Shown: piece by piece, positions 47,378 to 60,719 of the stretch
Position numbering within the stretch: the stretch's first letter is position 1
Layout: each line of letters starts with the position of its first letter
NCBI GenBank assembly: GCA_949825025.1
Contig: OX463779.1
Location: forward strand, 22,550,816 to 22,614,815
Source of the DNA: Siphlonurus alternatus
Taxonomy: Eukaryota > Arthropoda > Insecta > Ephemeroptera > Siphlonuridae
DNA: 64,000 nt
Direction: 5' to 3'
Notes under the pieces: model-generated
Seen by the model: the letters and a program-made list of their open reading frames with translations, nothing else
The model's database searches: none
What the model was told of the DNA's origin: nothing
Made by a program: the position numbers and the translations under genes

Positions 47378-50300
47378 TTTGTCAGTTATTTATTATTTAG
47401 CACAAAATAAAAGCTTTACTGTATTGACATTTACTATAAATATTATGTATATACATAAAAACGTTTGTTTCATGTATATGTAGAAGTATTCTCAAACGTC
47501 AATCCATGCATTTTTCACAACTAAAGTGATTATTAGTATATACTCACTATATAGGTTTAATATTTTTACTTGAATTTATATACTTGAATCTAACTAGAAT
47601 CTATAATTTGTGAATTATAACAGTAAGACAACAAGTCATTAAATTACCTGACTTAATTAATTAAGATGTAATAATTGCAGATATAATGTAAAATTAAATT
47701 ATTGTCACAGACATATCGTAGTATAATTACAGAGTTTCATATTTTATTGCAACTTTACAAACAATAAGGGAAAAGTTATAATATTTTTACTTCCCATTTT
47801 ATAAAGTATATATCTACAGTATGTTATTTGTGTATTGAAAGTGTTGTTTGCTTATTTCACAGCTTTGTGAAGCTTTAAAAAATGTTATTAATAAAAATAT
47901 CAGTCTGTATAGTATAAAATTATAACATCAGTTGAATTGAGAATTTGAGATTGACATAATTGTTTTTAAGTCTTTATACGTACAATATGGTATTATTATT
48001 ATAGCACAGCGAGCGAGGTTAAGCGGATCAAGTTGACGTAGGCTCCATTGCGGCGGGTGTATAACGATCGAGGAACGACTAGCTCTATGCTATATAGGAC
48101 CAGCAGGGCGAGTTACAGTGCTTAATTAGGTAAGCAATTAGAGCAAGTAATGGGCTTCCATCCCCATCAGAACTGCGAGCCGGAGAAAATCCGGTTAGTA
48201 CGCCAATCCGACCGGAACCAATCAGCATCGTCTACTTCTCCTCTGACCTGTGAACTGTGTCTGTAAAAATATACATTACGTACATTATATTACGTACTAA
48301 ATTTAAGTTGACATTTATGAAGTTCCTAACACACGACGCGGAAGTAACAGAAAGAGATATTTTAATATAAATATGGAAGAGGAATTTTAATGCGTATAAT
48401 TATTATAAAAATGTCACAGGACGGAAAACCACACTCCATGGCAGTTTCATAATTTTTAAAAGTCACAATTTATAAAATTTCCCAATTTTTATTATTTATA
48501 ATTAATATATTATGTCGTAAAATTAATGTGCATGATAAATATATTTATTTCAACGTATTTTTTTTTATCGGCCGTGTTTTACATTATATTAATTGATATA
48601 TTTTTACTATTTTTTTTTAAATATTCCATCTATTACTGCGTTTAAAAATGTTTTATTTTTTATACAGAGGTACCTGCATGAAATTTCTTTTTTTATTATA
48701 TTTAATTTCGAATTAATAATATTAATTCGAAGGTATATTATATTAGTGCAAAAAAATTATTTAATAATGCTATAATTTCTATAATATTGATTATATATTA
48801 TATACATGCAGAGATTTTTTTTTATACCATATACATATTTTGTTATTAAATTTTAATCACTCTCGATTATTTGAATCCCTCTATAAGCATTATTTGCATA
48901 ACATTTTATGCAATGTAGAATATATTCCGAAGAATGTTAATTTGAATTTGGAGAGTTTAAACTTTAAAAAGAATGATCAGTTCATTCACATTTTAATCAA
49001 AACAAATTGCTCATGCATTTCATAATCATGTAACATTTTCGCAATTGCATTGCAATAAATGCAGCAGTTGTAGTTTTCTGTAAATCTTCTTGTTCAAGCA
49101 CAAACTATATCAAATATATAATATTTATTACATTAAAATATATCACATAGCCTCATGCTCAAATTGACAAATACATTCAAATTTAAGTTTCTTTTATTAC
49201 AAAATTAATACAATGAAGATTATAATTTTATATGCTGTATAGTCATACCTTAACCGACCTTAATTATGAATGTATTTACTGAAAAAATATGAATTTATAC
49301 TAAATATTTTATATTACATGTACATGCATTTTTTTTTTAACAATTTTAGTACCTAAACAAAAAAGAATGATCGACTTATAATATATATTATTTGCCAAGA
49401 TGCTATCCGCTTATTTGCATTCTTAAATTTTATGATTAAATTGGAGATGAACAGCCTGCAATTTCAGCAATAATCAAAATATTGCAAATTTCCATGATGA
49501 AGTCTGCTGCTCTCAAAAGTTTGAATTTGAATAACAAAGATCGTTTCTTTTAATTGCCAGCAACAAAATTTACATCAATGTTCTAACACACAGACGATGG
49601 ATATGGGAACATGGTTGCTTAAATGCTGAAAACAGAGGTTGATAAGAGTGATATTTAATTAAATGATGTATTAACATTGCTGAATGAAATATAAATTTGC
49701 CACCTCAAGCCTCCAATAAGGACTTTTTTTTTTTAAAGTCGCGGTTCATGAATATTGAAATCCTTCTCTGATGAGGAAATGTCATTATAAGGTCTAAGAT
49801 AAACAGCAGTAAAGCAAATTTCCCTATTTATGATATCACCACTTTAGATTTAAATATCATTCAATTTTTAATTGTGAATGTGCGCATGGCGACTTCACCG
49901 GAACAATTTTCATCATAGTTTATATAATAAATATTACCAACATAATTGTACAATGTATACAGAGTAAGTAGGATAGGCCGATGACGTCTATCGGCAGACG
50001 TCTTTAGTACACCTATTTTCATGCAGTGCAAGCTACTCGTCCGTAAATAAAACGATGCAGCTATACTGTATAATGTATGTATAAATAATAATATAACGAT
50101 ATGTTTTTGTGAGGTTTGATTGATATTGATTAATTGTAATTAAATTTCATTGGTAATATCATATAGCATCTATCCGGAATTCCGAATACTCTATAATATA
50201 ATATATAATGATGGTATAATTTATAATATATGCGGCACATTTTGCTATTGTATAATATGAACGAATAAAGTTTTTTTTAATTCTGAAATAATAACATAAT

Positions 50301-52270
50301 ACTTATTTTATTGTATAATAAGAGTTTAAATGTGAGCCAAATTAGGAATATAACATTAAAAGTATTAAAACTATTGAAATTAAAAGAGACCGTGTCTGTA
50401 CCATATATGCATCAGAGACTCGGGCAAGACATAAGAGCGAGAGCAAATACGTGTCGTCAGTGTAAGATGATTAGCGCGTCACTATAATGTAATCAGCAAG
50501 CTCTCACGTTGTTGCCACGTCTAGCTCCCCCAGCTCACTCTCGAGTCAATGGATTAATTAAGTCACTTGGTAACTATAATATGAGCATATATATATTATG
50601 CTATTATATAGAATAAAATACCTGCAGCTATATCACGTACTTGCTGTAGAGTACTTTGTCATACACTTTGATTTAATAATTTGTAATTTAATTAATTTTT
50701 CACCCTTTTTTAACACTTACAATAATTTTTTAAATGTTTGACAATGCTGATTATTTACTGCATATAATTTGACTCAACTACAATCCATTAAGTTGTTGTG
50801 ATATTTTTTTATCCAAATATATTATTATAAATTTATAGTGGCCTAATTAATATTATACAGTTAATAAAATTATAACCTGTAAAAGGTTATAGTTGTGGAC
50901 CCGTAGAAAAAAATAATTAATTAAAAAAAAAAATGAGAGGCAGCTCCAGGGCTTTTATAAGGTAAATGTCAATAAAAAGTAATGAAGTGAACCAAATCTT
51001 ATAATACCCATGCATGTTTAATCCAACATTTCCCCTCCTGAATCTGCCTGATGCAAGTCAACAAGTGAAATAATTTACGAGAAGAGGGAGAAAGATAAAA
51101 TGGGACTTGCAGCACGTTTGACTGATTATAGTGCTGTTGCATCTGTGTGTATCCTCTTGAAATGACGTAGCGACCAATGATAGCTTTTACCATGACACAC
51201 GTTTATTATACACACCTATAAAAATTGCAATATAATATATATTATGTGTTTTGCGTTTGATGAAAATATCCATTTTTATTAATTAATATACATCATCCCA
51301 AATAAAAAAACAACGAAAAATGTGCTTGCATGGGAAACGTAGGGTAGGGGTATGCATGACCAATAATGTTTAATGTTGTAACCAAAATACAAGTAGTAAT
51401 GAAGTATCAGTCAAAGTTACTTGTTTGTATATTTATTTACTTGCCGTAATTCCAAAAATGTGTATTTCCAACAGGCTTTATCATATATTATCATTCTCTT
51501 TTAATTATTCATGTATCATGTACATAAAAACATGCTTATATATATTTAATATTTACTAACTTCAAAAGTATATAATATATGTAATTTATTTATTTTTAAA
51601 ATGATTTGTGCTGAAATAAAAACAGTTCTTATCAAAAAATATGACGCTGGTTTCACATTCTATAGAAGGTCGGCCCTTGACCCAATATATTTTGGCCCAA
51701 TTGTTTTATTATCTCTCACTGCTATAACGTACATGCTCAGATAACGTGATGTATGGTGACATTTCAGTGCATGACACGTCCAATAAGTTTGAACGATGCA
51801 ATTAGAAAAATGCTATATTAATTATTCCGTTAATTCAATAAATAAGTAATATAAAAGATAGAGTTAAAAGTAAAATTATTTAAAAAAATTAAAAAAAAAA
51901 CATATTGAAATTTAATTTTGAACAATTACGATGGTTTTGATGTATTTAATATTATATTTTAATAGTATACTAGGAGTAAAAGCATTAGCATGTTAAATTA
52001 CGATGCAGTATTAGACACTCCCGGCACAGAGTTGCAGGAACATCATATAATTTCATCGTGAACGGCCGCCGGAGTTTTGAGCAACTTCTTATCCGTCAGA
52101 GGAAGTATGTCTCTTATCAGCACAAGTCTATTAAATTAAGAAAAAAGAAATGAGACCGACATGAGTCTTCAAGACTATAGACTATTGAAGTGCATGTTAT
52201 ATGCTTTTTATCGAAATAATTGAACTAAATTTTTATTATCTTTTATTTTTTTTCTTATGATATTGTGGGA
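47378..52270. other. AT-rich intergenic region
   Basis: No gene was recognised. GC-richer islands lie at about 48000-48260 and 50390-50560; the second has TGATTAGC and GTAATCAGC homeodomain-type cores. The rest is AT-rich with short poly-A or poly-T runs. Confidence 0.45.
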
Positions 52271-52318
52271 AATATGTATATATAATATATATTATATATT
52301 ATAATATAACGTATAATA
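52271..52318. repeat. TA-rich satellite beside the second 5S-like sequence
   Basis: A short run of TATAATATATATTAT-type units directly precedes the 5S-like fragment. Confidence 0.75.
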
Positions 52319-52319
52319 T

Positions 52320-52400
52320 GGTGCAGGCCGTTGAATCTTGTTAGCTCACCGAAGTCAAACATCATGGAAACTTGGATAGGTGACCATTTCAAGTTTCAAG
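52320..52400 (+). mobile_element. Degenerate 5S-derived SINE head
   Basis: Plus-strand sequence with CTCACCGAAGTCAAACAT, then ACTTGGATAGGTGACCATTT, in the same order and spacing as the 5S-like head at 24209-24299, including GTGACCATTT, which leaves the 5S sequence. It is diverged and lacks most of the body. Confidence 0.6.
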
Positions 52401-52969
52401 GAAAAAATATATTTATTTATTTTATTTACGTTTATTGTATAATATGATAATTATACATCCCTGTCATGAAATAAATTAATAAATCATTAATATATCAATC
52501 GCTTTCCAATCAATATAATGCATGCAAAATATGCATAATATATGCATGCATGTACTTTTATGTGATTCTCTCGATTTTTAAAATCCGTTGAAGGAGGTGC
52601 CCGTTCTGATTAATTTTTTTTTTTTTTACGGTTCCCTCAGTCGTACGCCCTTATTTTAGTGAATGTTCCATGGGGCACGTAACAGGCAAAACAGATCGTA
52701 CTTATGGGCATTGTGCACCTCAGGACAGCATACGTTTTTCTTTCTTTACATCTTTACCTATATTAATCCCTTGAACATGAACTTCAATCTAATTTTACAT
52801 GGGGTGCATGCATTCACTGGAGATTAAAATACCAATACAAAAATTACAATGTTAAAAGCAAAAATCCATACTTTAATTATATTATTTAAATTGCACATGC
52901 ATCTTGTTTATGGTTTATCGTCATACGATGCTGTGGTTCTGAATTATTAATTATTACATGCTTAAAACC

Positions 52970-54143
52970 AAAAATTAACAGTAAAGTCTACCGTATTACC
53001 TTTAACGTTAGGGGTGCCACAGGGAGGAAAAATTTCTCCAAGTTTATTTGCTATTGGTACAAATGATCTAGCACATAATATTACTGAAGCTGATTTAGTC
53101 AAGTATGCTGATGATACGACAGCTATAATCACCGCTGATACGGAGGAAGAACTCCATGTAAAAATAAATACTACTTTAAATCAAATGAGTCAATGGTGTG
53201 TAAACAACAAGTTAGTGTTAAATGGTAAAAAAACAGCTTTTGTACAATTTCATTCTCAAAGAAATATTCAGGATCGAAGTTATTTATTAAAATTAAAAAA
53301 AAACAATCAATTAAAAGGGTAGAACACATAAAATTTTTAGGTTTCAATATTCATGAATGTTTAAATTGGGAAGTTCATATCGATTCTGTAGTAAAAAAGA
53401 TTAATTCAGCAAATTTTGTTTTATACTCAATTAGGGAACATGTTTCTATGGAATCTTTGTTTTCTATTTATTATGCATATGTTTATTCACAATTGTCATA
53501 TGGAATAATTTTCTATGGAGTTAATGATCAGTCGTTAAATAGACTATTTATATCACAAAAAAGAGCGCTAAGAACAATATTAAGATTCAAAAAAAGAGAC
53601 TCATGTGTGTCGTATTTCAAAGCTAATAATATGTTAACTTTACCATGCATATATATTCTATGTAGTGCATTGTTCAGAAGATACAATTCTGAACTATACG
53701 ACCACAGCAAGCATTCTTACGAGACCAGAAACAGGAAAAAGACTGTAACAGCATGCCATAAATCAGCCCTGTTGGAAAAAAGTCCTTTGTATCAATCAGC
53801 AAAAATATATGATTATCTTCCAGCATGTATACGAAACATTGAAAGTGATACCTTGTTTAAAGCTAAATTGAAACATGTTTTGATTAAAAGAGAATTTTAT
53901 TCTGTAAGAGTTTTTTGCCAACAAATTGTCAGAACATTGTCTTTTATAAAATAGTGTAATTGTGATATTTCCCTCCCCGCGCCCTTTTTTTTTCTTTTTT
54001 ACTGACAAAATATGTACAATATATTAAATGATAAGAGGGTTTTATTTATTTTCATGTTTTAGACTATAAGTTATATATATAATGACGTGATTTATGTTGT
54101 ATTGTACAACCAATGATTGAATAAAAATATTATTATTATTATT
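52970..54143 (+). mobile_element. 5'-truncated LINE with a frameshift
   Basis: The fragment holds the second half of a non-LTR reverse transcriptase. GVPQGGKISPSLF begins near 53010, YADD is the catalytic motif, and EHIKFLGFNIH follows. The frame breaks at an A-run near 53290-53302: 53014-53322 ends early and the protein resumes in another frame to 53954. The tail is (ATT)n at 54129-54143, a usual LINE 3' end. The endonuclease and the first half of the polymerase are missing. It cannot be active. Confidence 0.85.
53014..53954 (+). pseudogene. Reverse transcriptase fragment, frameshifted
   Basis: The open frames are 53014-53322 (polymerase motifs, KYADDTTAII) and 53448-53954 (C-terminal domain: YVYSQLSYGIIFYG, LPCIYI, KREFYSV), with the link 53303-53447 open in the second frame. 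The one-base change at the A-run may be an old mutation or a sequencing error in the homopolymer. Confidence 0.8.
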
Positions 54144-54800
54144 AATTTAACCATCGTTCTTTTATAACTATTTTGATTACTGTATATATTAATACACGGA
54201 AGGAACGAAGTATTGACACGTAATGTATAGCTGCGTACGCAGAAAAAGCGTGATATTATTTGGCATTGATGCAACGTGCTGACACATCAGTACAAAGAAA
54301 TTCTTATTGAAGTTATGTTGCGATTTCTTCTCTATGCTAATAATTATCATTTTTTAACATTCTTACATTAAAATTTGATGTAATTTGAAGTGACGCAGTC
54401 TATATAAGCTTGCTTTAATTGATGTTGTTCTTGTCACCGCAGCACGTGATGCAAGAAGTGAGCACCAACAACACTCCTCGGTGCTTACCTCGATGGTCAA
54501 CAGTCGCGCGCTTCAAAATTGACTAGTCTGCCTACTTTTTTTTTATTATCTAATAACCTCTGAGTCAGACTTATACGCGAGCCCATCAGGAAATGCCGCC
54601 GAGAAAACATGGCCCTTGTTATGAATCATCACAGTAAGAAAACAAGTTTTAGTAATATAGCATGTAATAGTTTTCTTCTTATAATGTTATAATTGAAAAA
54701 ATGATTTAATTACATAATAAGAATTCTATAATTACCCAATATCTCACTTCATTTTTTTTTTTTTTTTTTTTTACTACAATATATATATTATGAAGTATTT
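54144..54800. other. Intergenic region with a small GC-richer island
   Basis: AT-rich except for about 54410-54620, which has an inverted CACCGCAGCACGTGATG-like segment and GAGTCAG. No gene was seen. A T-run lies at 54753-54772. Confidence 0.4.
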
Positions 54801-55332
54801 GGGCGTATTCGAGAAGTCGCTCCGATATGTCGGAGAAGCTTATCCGTGTTTTTAAAGAAAATCTGCGAGTCCAGATCTGGCGGAAGTCGTCACGCCCGTC
54901 TTTCTACCACCAGAGCGCGCCATCAGCAAGAGTCCTCCCGCTTCTCGCTGCGGCGGCAGCGATAAACGAGAAGAGTGGAAATAGCGCCACGGCGAGGAAA
55001 TATACAACTAATTGTGAGAGTCGAAAAGCGTAATCGCGGGAGTTTGGGAGCTGATTATATTCTTCTTCACACAAATAATGAGCACAGAAACTGTCGTAAG
55101 CAATTAAAACCGCTGCAGCAACAATAATTTAATTAATCCATCCATTTTTATGGTACTAAACAAAATAATTCGCCAAACATCTGTGGGGGCGGAGCCAATT
55201 AACTATCATGGGCGTGTCTATCGGTTTAGAAAAAGTGTTTTTTAAAATATCTGACGGACTGAGTGTGTGACGTCACTTCCTTTATCTGTGACTTATCTGT
55301 CGGAGAAGACAGATTTATTCTCGAATACGCCC
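54801..55332. mobile_element. Non-autonomous DNA transposon, possibly PIF/Harbinger type
   Basis: Fifteen-base perfect terminal inverted repeats GGGCGTATTCGAGAA and TTCTCGAATACGCCC are flanked by TTT on both sides (54798-54800, 55333-55335). A three-base duplication suits Harbinger elements, though they prefer TWA. GTCGGAGAAG recurs near both ends in the same orientation. The 532-base body is GC-richer than its flanks, with TGACGTCA at 55268-55275. The open frame at 54827-55033 is not a recognisable transposase. Confidence 0.65.
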
Positions 55333-56130
55333 TTTAAAAAACATAATTGTTATAAGAAAAGAATTGTTTATATCTTTACGACAATATTTCCACGGCTGTT
55401 GGAATTTAAAAAAAAAGAAAAAAAAAGTTAGAATAATCTCATCATTATTTTATAAATTTATATATGTATGAATGTTTTATAAGTAAGTTGAAAGGAGGTA
55501 TACGTTGAGAATTATATCTCGTTATATATATTTTTTTATTTCCTGTGAGAAGTCGTTATAACAATATGACCTGCGAGCAGAACTGAGCAAAAAGAACTTG
55601 ATAATAATAATTTCAATGTCTAACTTTTCTGTACCAGTTAGTAATTTCAAGTGTACTTTGTAAAAGTATTGAAGTTCTTGTTCCCACAAGTTTATAAGTA
55701 CAGCTGTGAGGTGTACGGCGGCTGCCTCCCCCTGCCCCCGTGCCGCGCGAGCTCGAGTGCTCCTGACGCCCCCCCTCCCCCCGTGCCCTCGTCTGCCCTC
55801 AAGTATCGGACGAGACTGCAGCAGCTATAACTCCGCAGTGGCGAACAAAACTTGGATTTATAAATATATTGGTCTCATTTGAAGTATTTTCACCTTTTTT
55901 TACATTTCTTAAAAAAAAAATGACACCATTTATAATTATTATTAGTCTTTTATTAAACACAAAAAGTGTGTATACAACATAGTATTATAAATATATATTC
56001 ATTATAAAATAACACTGTAATAGAACACATAAAACACACATACAAACTATATATAATAGTTACAGAATAATAGAGAATAATAAAAATTGAATTGATAATA
56101 AAAGAATATAAAATAAAATAACAGATGATA
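55333..56130. other. Intergenic region
   Basis: AT-rich with a sharp C-rich island at about 55710-55810. No gene or RNA was recognised. Confidence 0.45.
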
Positions 56131-56495
56131 TTAAAGGTATACAGGCCTCAAATTACAAATTAGACAGACATTAAGTGTTGCTCAAGTTTATAATCAACAT
56201 TCGTATTATTTTACCTGCGCGCGGTGCGTCTGTGCGAAGTCGCGCTGTAAAGAAAGTCCTTGCTGACGTCACAACTCACAGCTAGCACCGATTAGCATTG
56301 AGTTGTGACGTCATCAAGGACTTCGTGACGTCATCAAGGACTTCGTGACGTCATCAAGGACTAAATTTCTGACTTTGAACTGCGACTTCGCACAGATGCA
56401 TCACGCGTGGAAAAAAATGATGCGAATGTTGATTATACACTCTAAACCCACTTGGTGACTGTCTAATTTGTAATTTGAGGCCTGTATGCCTTTAA
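56131..56495. mobile_element. piggyBac-type MITE with TTAA duplication
   Basis: The ends AGGTATACAGGCCTC and GAGGCCTGTATGCCT are inverted and flanked by TTAA on both sides (56131-56134, 56492-56495), the invariant piggyBac target. The inverted homology continues inward (ATTACAAATTAGACAG with its complement; GCGACTTCGCACAGA with TCTGTGCGAAGTCGC). There is no transposase. The centre holds four TGACGTCA palindromes, three of them in a 20-base tandem repeat. Confidence 0.85.
56306..56365. repeat. 20-base tandem repeat carrying TGACGTCA
   Basis: Three units of TGACGTCATCAAGGACTTCG phase (starts 56306, 56326, 56346; the third changes at its end) lie in the centre of the piggyBac-type element. Each begins with the CREB/ATF palindrome. 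Confidence 0.9.
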
Positions 56496-58474
56496 CAGCC
56501 TGTTACATCATAATATATCATATATATAAGCACATATATAAAACAAAATATGACAGAAAATAAATAGAATGAAAAACTTATTGCTTAATTGCTATTCAAA
56601 ATATTGACTATATGAAGTCTCCCTTGGCATAATCGCTGATAGGTTTAATTCTAGATTTACAGATATTTAAATGATATTGGCTACAATATTCATTACATAA
56701 TTTACATAATAGCAAGATCATCTGCATATAAATTTAGTAAGACTTGATCATTTTCATTTTCACAGTTTATATGTCTTGCAATAAATTTGTTTCAAACTAT
56801 ATAGCTCAAAAAGAGTTCAATCAATTTCTGTTAATTTAACAATTAATTAAGTACACCCAAAGCCTAAAGACGTCCTTGCGTACATGTATCGTGATGTATC
56901 TACAATATAAACCATACTAGTTTTGATTATGTGAACTACATGCAATCATTACGTACGTATTTTAATATTCTATGTTGTTGTAATATTATGGAGGTATTCT
57001 ATTGTATAATATAATAATTGAGATATCATGTGAATTTTTTTAAGGCTGAGTTTATTTTGATAGCTCTCATTCATTATTTTTAAGGCGTTGTTTGCTTTAA
57101 TTGGTTCAATTATATTTCAATTGAAGGTTCTCATTGTTTGGAATGTTTGAATATTATTTTATTTTTTATAGACGCAAGTATACCTAGAAACACCAAGAAC
57201 TTCATCCCTGCTTTGTTTGTGGGTCTTAATTATTTTGGAGTCGTAATGAACATGAACTTTTTCGGATTGTTTTAAACTGCATGGTCCCTCTAAAATTATA
57301 TCTCGGTAGGTCTGTTCATTCGTAAACTGTATTATAATAGGTTATCTTCACTCGATTTCCTTATGTGTATTAGACTTACATCAATCGAGAGCAGAAAGTG
57401 TGCGTGCAGGTTATATAAAGTTCGTGCTGTCCTGAGGTGTACCTCAGAGTTTTTTTAATTTAAATTAATCCATCCATAATTAATGTAGCAAATTAATGTA
57501 TTAAAGAACAAAAATTAATATATTTGTATAAAATATAATCATTTAGGAAATCGATTACTGTCCTCTTCACGGTCGAATTGCAATACGATGTAATACTTCC
57601 AGGACGAGTAGAAATTATTATATTGATGACGAGCTTCAATTCCTGTCATCAGTTTATCAATGACAGTCGTCAGCACAATGCTCATCTCGGGACGAGGCCA
57701 GCATTGTAGCTGCAGGCAACAGTAAGCGGTGGCGGCGCCCCAGCAGTCAGTGGTTTCCGCAGTGGGGACGCAAGTTCCGGTTCACGCTAGCACGGATGTT
57801 CTTGCGGGGGAAACGAACTTATCCGGCGGGCGCCGCGACAGCAGCTTTGTCCGCGAGACGCAACATCTCCGTCACTGCGTCCTACGATAAACAAAAAGAG
57901 CCATCTCAAGATGCGAGGCTGGTCCAGATGATGATCTTAATTTTTCTTAACAATATATGTAACAACTATGGTGTATATAGGCAAGGGGGGTTTTAACAGG
58001 AATTGGACAACCCCCTAGATTAATACATGGGAAGTAGGTGAGCCTTCCTATCATCCACCTCTTGTGCATGGCTCACACCCATGCATACACCATTCCCCTA
58101 TTTTTTTTTAATTATATATATATTTTTAAAATACATGACTTGATACTAAATTTACCTATAGAGTCTTATGGATCCGACACACTGCGTAAAATAACAATCT
58201 GAAACAAACTGTATATATGTTATTGTTCGCCTCGTTAATTCTAAATAATTGTCATTTTACGAAACATCAATATTATAATTTGTTATTATATATAAAGTAA
58301 AATATTAGTAGGGTAAAATTATAATAAAAATTTTAAATCATATTATAATATATATTTTAATATATATTTCATTTTATTATACATTTATAACTTAATTAAT
58401 TGAACCAATTTCCAATTGAACTTACTTTTTCTAACATTTAGTATAATTATAAATAATATATATTTTATGTGATT

Positions 58475-58517
<43 letters not shown>

Positions 58518-60719
58518 TTTCTCTTGTGGCTGTACATAATACAACATTAAAGATTTGCAGCATGATCCAGCAAGGGTAAAGTTAACATAGTTATTTCTTA
58601 CTGAAGAAGACCATCGAAATAATCTTATATCTACAGTGGAGGAAAAGGAAAACAAATTTATATAAAATAACTATTAGTGCATAAAATAACGTATTAAAGG
58701 TAAGCTTACCATTTCTATTTTATGATCCTTATATTGAAAGAGATGGAGCATGATTTTGCAGATGGGGTTCATATTGATTCTGAGAATATATAATATTTTA
58801 TCGTCGAGGTCTGGCATACACTGTCAGCAGCATGCTCTTACAAGTGAAGATTACAGTAGTAGAGGTACAATCAATATGTACGTTATATATTATAACGATA
58901 GATAATGGTATAACAACACCACTCGGTGCTGGGTGAATGTGCAGGTGCAGTTGGTGCGCCCACGCCGACCAGGTAGTTGTTGTAGGTGCCGTGGTCGGCC
59001 ATTCTGGCAGTCAGACGGCAGGTAGACAGTCGGCCTGATGCTGCTGGACTCGACCCCGCCCGGTTGTGTCTGGTGCTCATATCACCATTCATGCAGTGTG
59101 CGTAGCCAAGCATGGTCAGGGATACAGCCAAGCCCTCTTCCGCATCATACATTATATAGAGTATAGGTGTACAAGTGAACCCTCATGCATGCTGAATAAT
59201 AATAATAACAACTACTTTAATCCTAGACGCAGGGGTGATTTTTAAATGTTCAATTACACAGGCTTAAATTTTAAATCTTATGTTTTAAAAAATATCAAGA
59301 GATGCTTGTGTCAATTGAAATATTGAAATATGTAGAACAGATATAATATGACAGCTAATAACCACATTTTGTTGAGGAATTAGAGCGATTTGCCTGTACT
59401 CGCACATATTATAGAAACATGTACTGCAATTTAATTTTGATCCATAATAGTTTGAAATAGGTCAATATTAACAATTTAATTAATTACATTTAAGAAAATA
59501 CAAACTCGAAATATATATTTTGTTTGTCCTAGATTTTTTCAACATATTGTGGTTTAAGTTGGTTAAACTGCATGCTTGCAAATTGTCTGTTTTTTTTTAT
59601 GCCAATTACTTTTAAATTTCAAAAAGCACAGCTAAACATAAAGTAATTGAATCAGTGCTTTGTTGTCGAGAGGGAAAATCTCACTTTGATAATCAAGCCT
59701 GCAGCTTCACGCCGCCAACCTCAAGAGCCTCGTGCTCAACAATGGCGTGACGTCACACTGCAGCCCCAACAATCTGCTTGTGTGCCGCCACCCCGGTCGT
59801 CTACCACACACCCCAAGTCCCCTGAGTCATATATCAGTACTATAATACAGTAAAATTAAATTATATTCCTCGCGGAAGTAGCTTGCATGTATTTTATATT
59901 GTGTAGTATTATAATTATAACGTCGTCGTGCTGAAAATTTAATTTTGAAATTTTAAATAGATGGCAGTAATAAATAATAGTGCATGGTATTGAACACTGC
60001 CAATTTTCAATTAAAATAAAGTGTAAAAAGAAAGTCCACTTCCAACAGAGCTATAACGTGCGCGCTAATTTAAGAGTACATACAGTAGACTTTGTGGACG
60101 AGAGTCGAGTTTTTCCCAATGATTTTTTCATATGAAAACATGACATACGCGTAACATGACAATAAATATAATTGAATTTGTATATAGTCAGCAAGATTAT
60201 TATATTATTATCTGCTCCCTGGACTTTGCATGGTTATATAAAAAAAATAAGCAGATCATTTTGTTTGTAATATTATTATTATTATTTTTTTTTTTTTTAT
60301 TGACATTGAGTTATACAGTAGTGTCCAGAAAAGGCATAGCCTTATAACTCTAGTGCACATTACATTAAAATGCTGTCAAATCACAAAATTTATTCTTATA
60401 ATTTAATTAATTTTGAATGATAATATTTCTACAAGGTAACATATATATTTTTACTAACTTAAGACATTTTATCAAGTAATTATCCCAAATAGGCGTAACA
60501 AAAATTAACAATTTTTTTAAATTTCATGAAGTTCTAATTACAATTTTTTATATATATTTAAAGCGAATAACTGTAATAATTAAGCTATCAACCCACCAAA
60601 AACAAACAATATAACCATAGATTGGTGTCCCATATCTGAAACATAAGATTGATTTTAGTATTTTGTATTATAAAGTGAAACATTATAAAACACTGCCTTT
60701 CTTTGAAGAAAGAAAGAAA
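56496..60719. other. Intergenic region with GC-richer islands
   Basis: AT-rich, with GC-richer islands at about 57540-57920, 58900-59150 and 59680-59830 (TGACGTCA at 59748-59755). The minus-strand frame at 58883-59152 (MADHGTYNNYLVGVG from an internal ATG with good context) is the most protein-like. It lies downstream of a minus-strand TATATAATG near 59148-59156, but I recognise no family and cannot place its splicing. Confidence 0.35.
58474..58520. repeat. (TTTA)n microsatellite
   Basis: About eleven TTTA units in a row. Confidence 0.95.

Noticed and set aside
57796..57996. 66-codon plus-strand open frame in a GC-richer island
   Set aside because: No recognisable protein, no clear splice sites, and the translation turns low-complexity at its end.
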